From Synechococcales cyanobacterium CRU_2_2 (GTDB lineage Bacteria > Cyanobacteriota > Cyanobacteriia > PCC-9006 > JAAUQQ01): a stretch of 34,489 bases of DNA. The stretch lies in the NCBI GenBank assembly GCA_012034805.1, contig JAAUOP010000042.1, forward strand, positions 1-34,489. The letters are read 5' to 3'. Every line of letters begins with the position of its first letter. The stretch's first letter is position 1. The translations under genes were made by a program, and so were the position numbers. The notes beneath the pieces are model-generated. The model was not told where the DNA came from, ran no database searches, and saw only the letters and a list, made by a program, of their open reading frames with translations. Below are positions 34,363 through 34,489 of the stretch, in pieces.

Positions 34363-34489
34363 TTGACATCCTCCCCGGCGTGAACGCGCGGGGATTCTAA
34401 GAATCACTTCCTAGACCTTTCTGTTTCGTTGCAACTGCCTTCAGACTTATGCCTATCCGGTCTTACGTTCGCTCCACAGACTTTCACCG
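34363..34489 (-). mobile_element. Right end of a third IS200/IS605 element, cut by the window edge
   Basis: TTGA at 34363 (TCAA on the minus strand) bounds a hairpin CCTCCCCGGCG...CGCGGGGA with GATTCTAAGAATC beside it, the layout of an IS200/IS605 right end. The element continues beyond 34489. Its guide would be read from 34362 downward and covers the 3' end of the universal stress gene. Confidence 0.8.
34404..34489 (-). CDS. tnpB: TnpB C-terminus (partial)
   Basis: 28 codons at the window edge read VKVCGANVRPDRHKSEG then SCNETERSRK and stop at 34404-34406. The (V/A)CG-x-x-V-x-P tail is typical of IS200/IS605 TnpB C-termini. The remainder is outside the window, so activity cannot be judged. 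Confidence 0.75.
   Translation of the reverse strand, partial: VKVCGANVRPDRHKSEGSCNETERSRK

Noticed and set aside
1..34489. CRISPR array
   Set aside because: The tandem arrays have 12-15 bp units without spacers; none has the 25-40 bp repeat and unique-spacer pattern.

Overview
The window reads as cyanobacterial chromosome. Direct evidence is the recurrent palindrome GCGATCGC (the HIP1 repeat typical of cyanobacteria) and a set of cyanobacterial genes: PetM of the cytochrome b6f complex, Ycf39, an NblR-like and a Ycf29/Rre1-like regulator, an RcaC-like phycobilisome-type regulator, a DUF2949 protein and a Gdt1/Mnx manganese transporter. Genus cannot be fixed from this sequence alone.

Region 1 (1 to about 7.6 kb) is a decayed prophage loaded with transposons. 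It holds a phage ssDNA-binding-like gene, a small regulator-like gene, a membrane-anchored FHA protein, a probable lysis group (GH19 endolysin, C39-like peptidase, small coiled-coil/TM protein) and one convergent phage-like gene. Two IS200/IS605 elements sit inside: a tnpB-only element (about 3940-5276) and a divergent tnpA/tnpB element (about 5881-7545). An orphan 108-bp copy of the second element's right end lies at 812-919. The region ends in a truncated LuxR-type response regulator C-terminus and a degraded CrtC/AttH-like fragment, which look like the scar between mobile DNA and chromosome.

Region 2 (8-28.3 kb) is core chromosome: metH, a DUF697 GTPase (convergent to metH), a Dus/2Fe-2S ferredoxin-like pair, ycf29/rre1, tRNA-Thr(UGU) overlapping a sulfurtransferase gene, petM, ycf39, a MITE-like element, then nadK, nblR, DUF192 lipoprotein and a membrane protein in one likely operon, then smc, a fatty-acid-hydroxylase family gene and mnx.

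Region 3 (28.3-34.5 kb) is signalling and stress. A long regulatory gap precedes an 813-residue REC-wHTH-HPt-REC-REC-GGDEF regulator, followed by a CheY-like receiver, DUF2949, an Hsp20 and, divergent from it, a GerMN protein and a universal stress protein. A third IS200/IS605 right end begins 6 bp after the last stop codon and runs off the window. A 14-bp motif (TCACAACTTCCTCA) recurs upstream of the stress genes.

Two window-wide patterns stand out. First, many unrelated genes and gaps carry tandem repeats with a period of exactly 12 or 15 bp. Second, at least eight single-base indels, mostly in homopolymers, break otherwise conserved genes; essential genes such as smc and metH are affected, so consensus errors are the simplest reading, and I give corrected gene spans.
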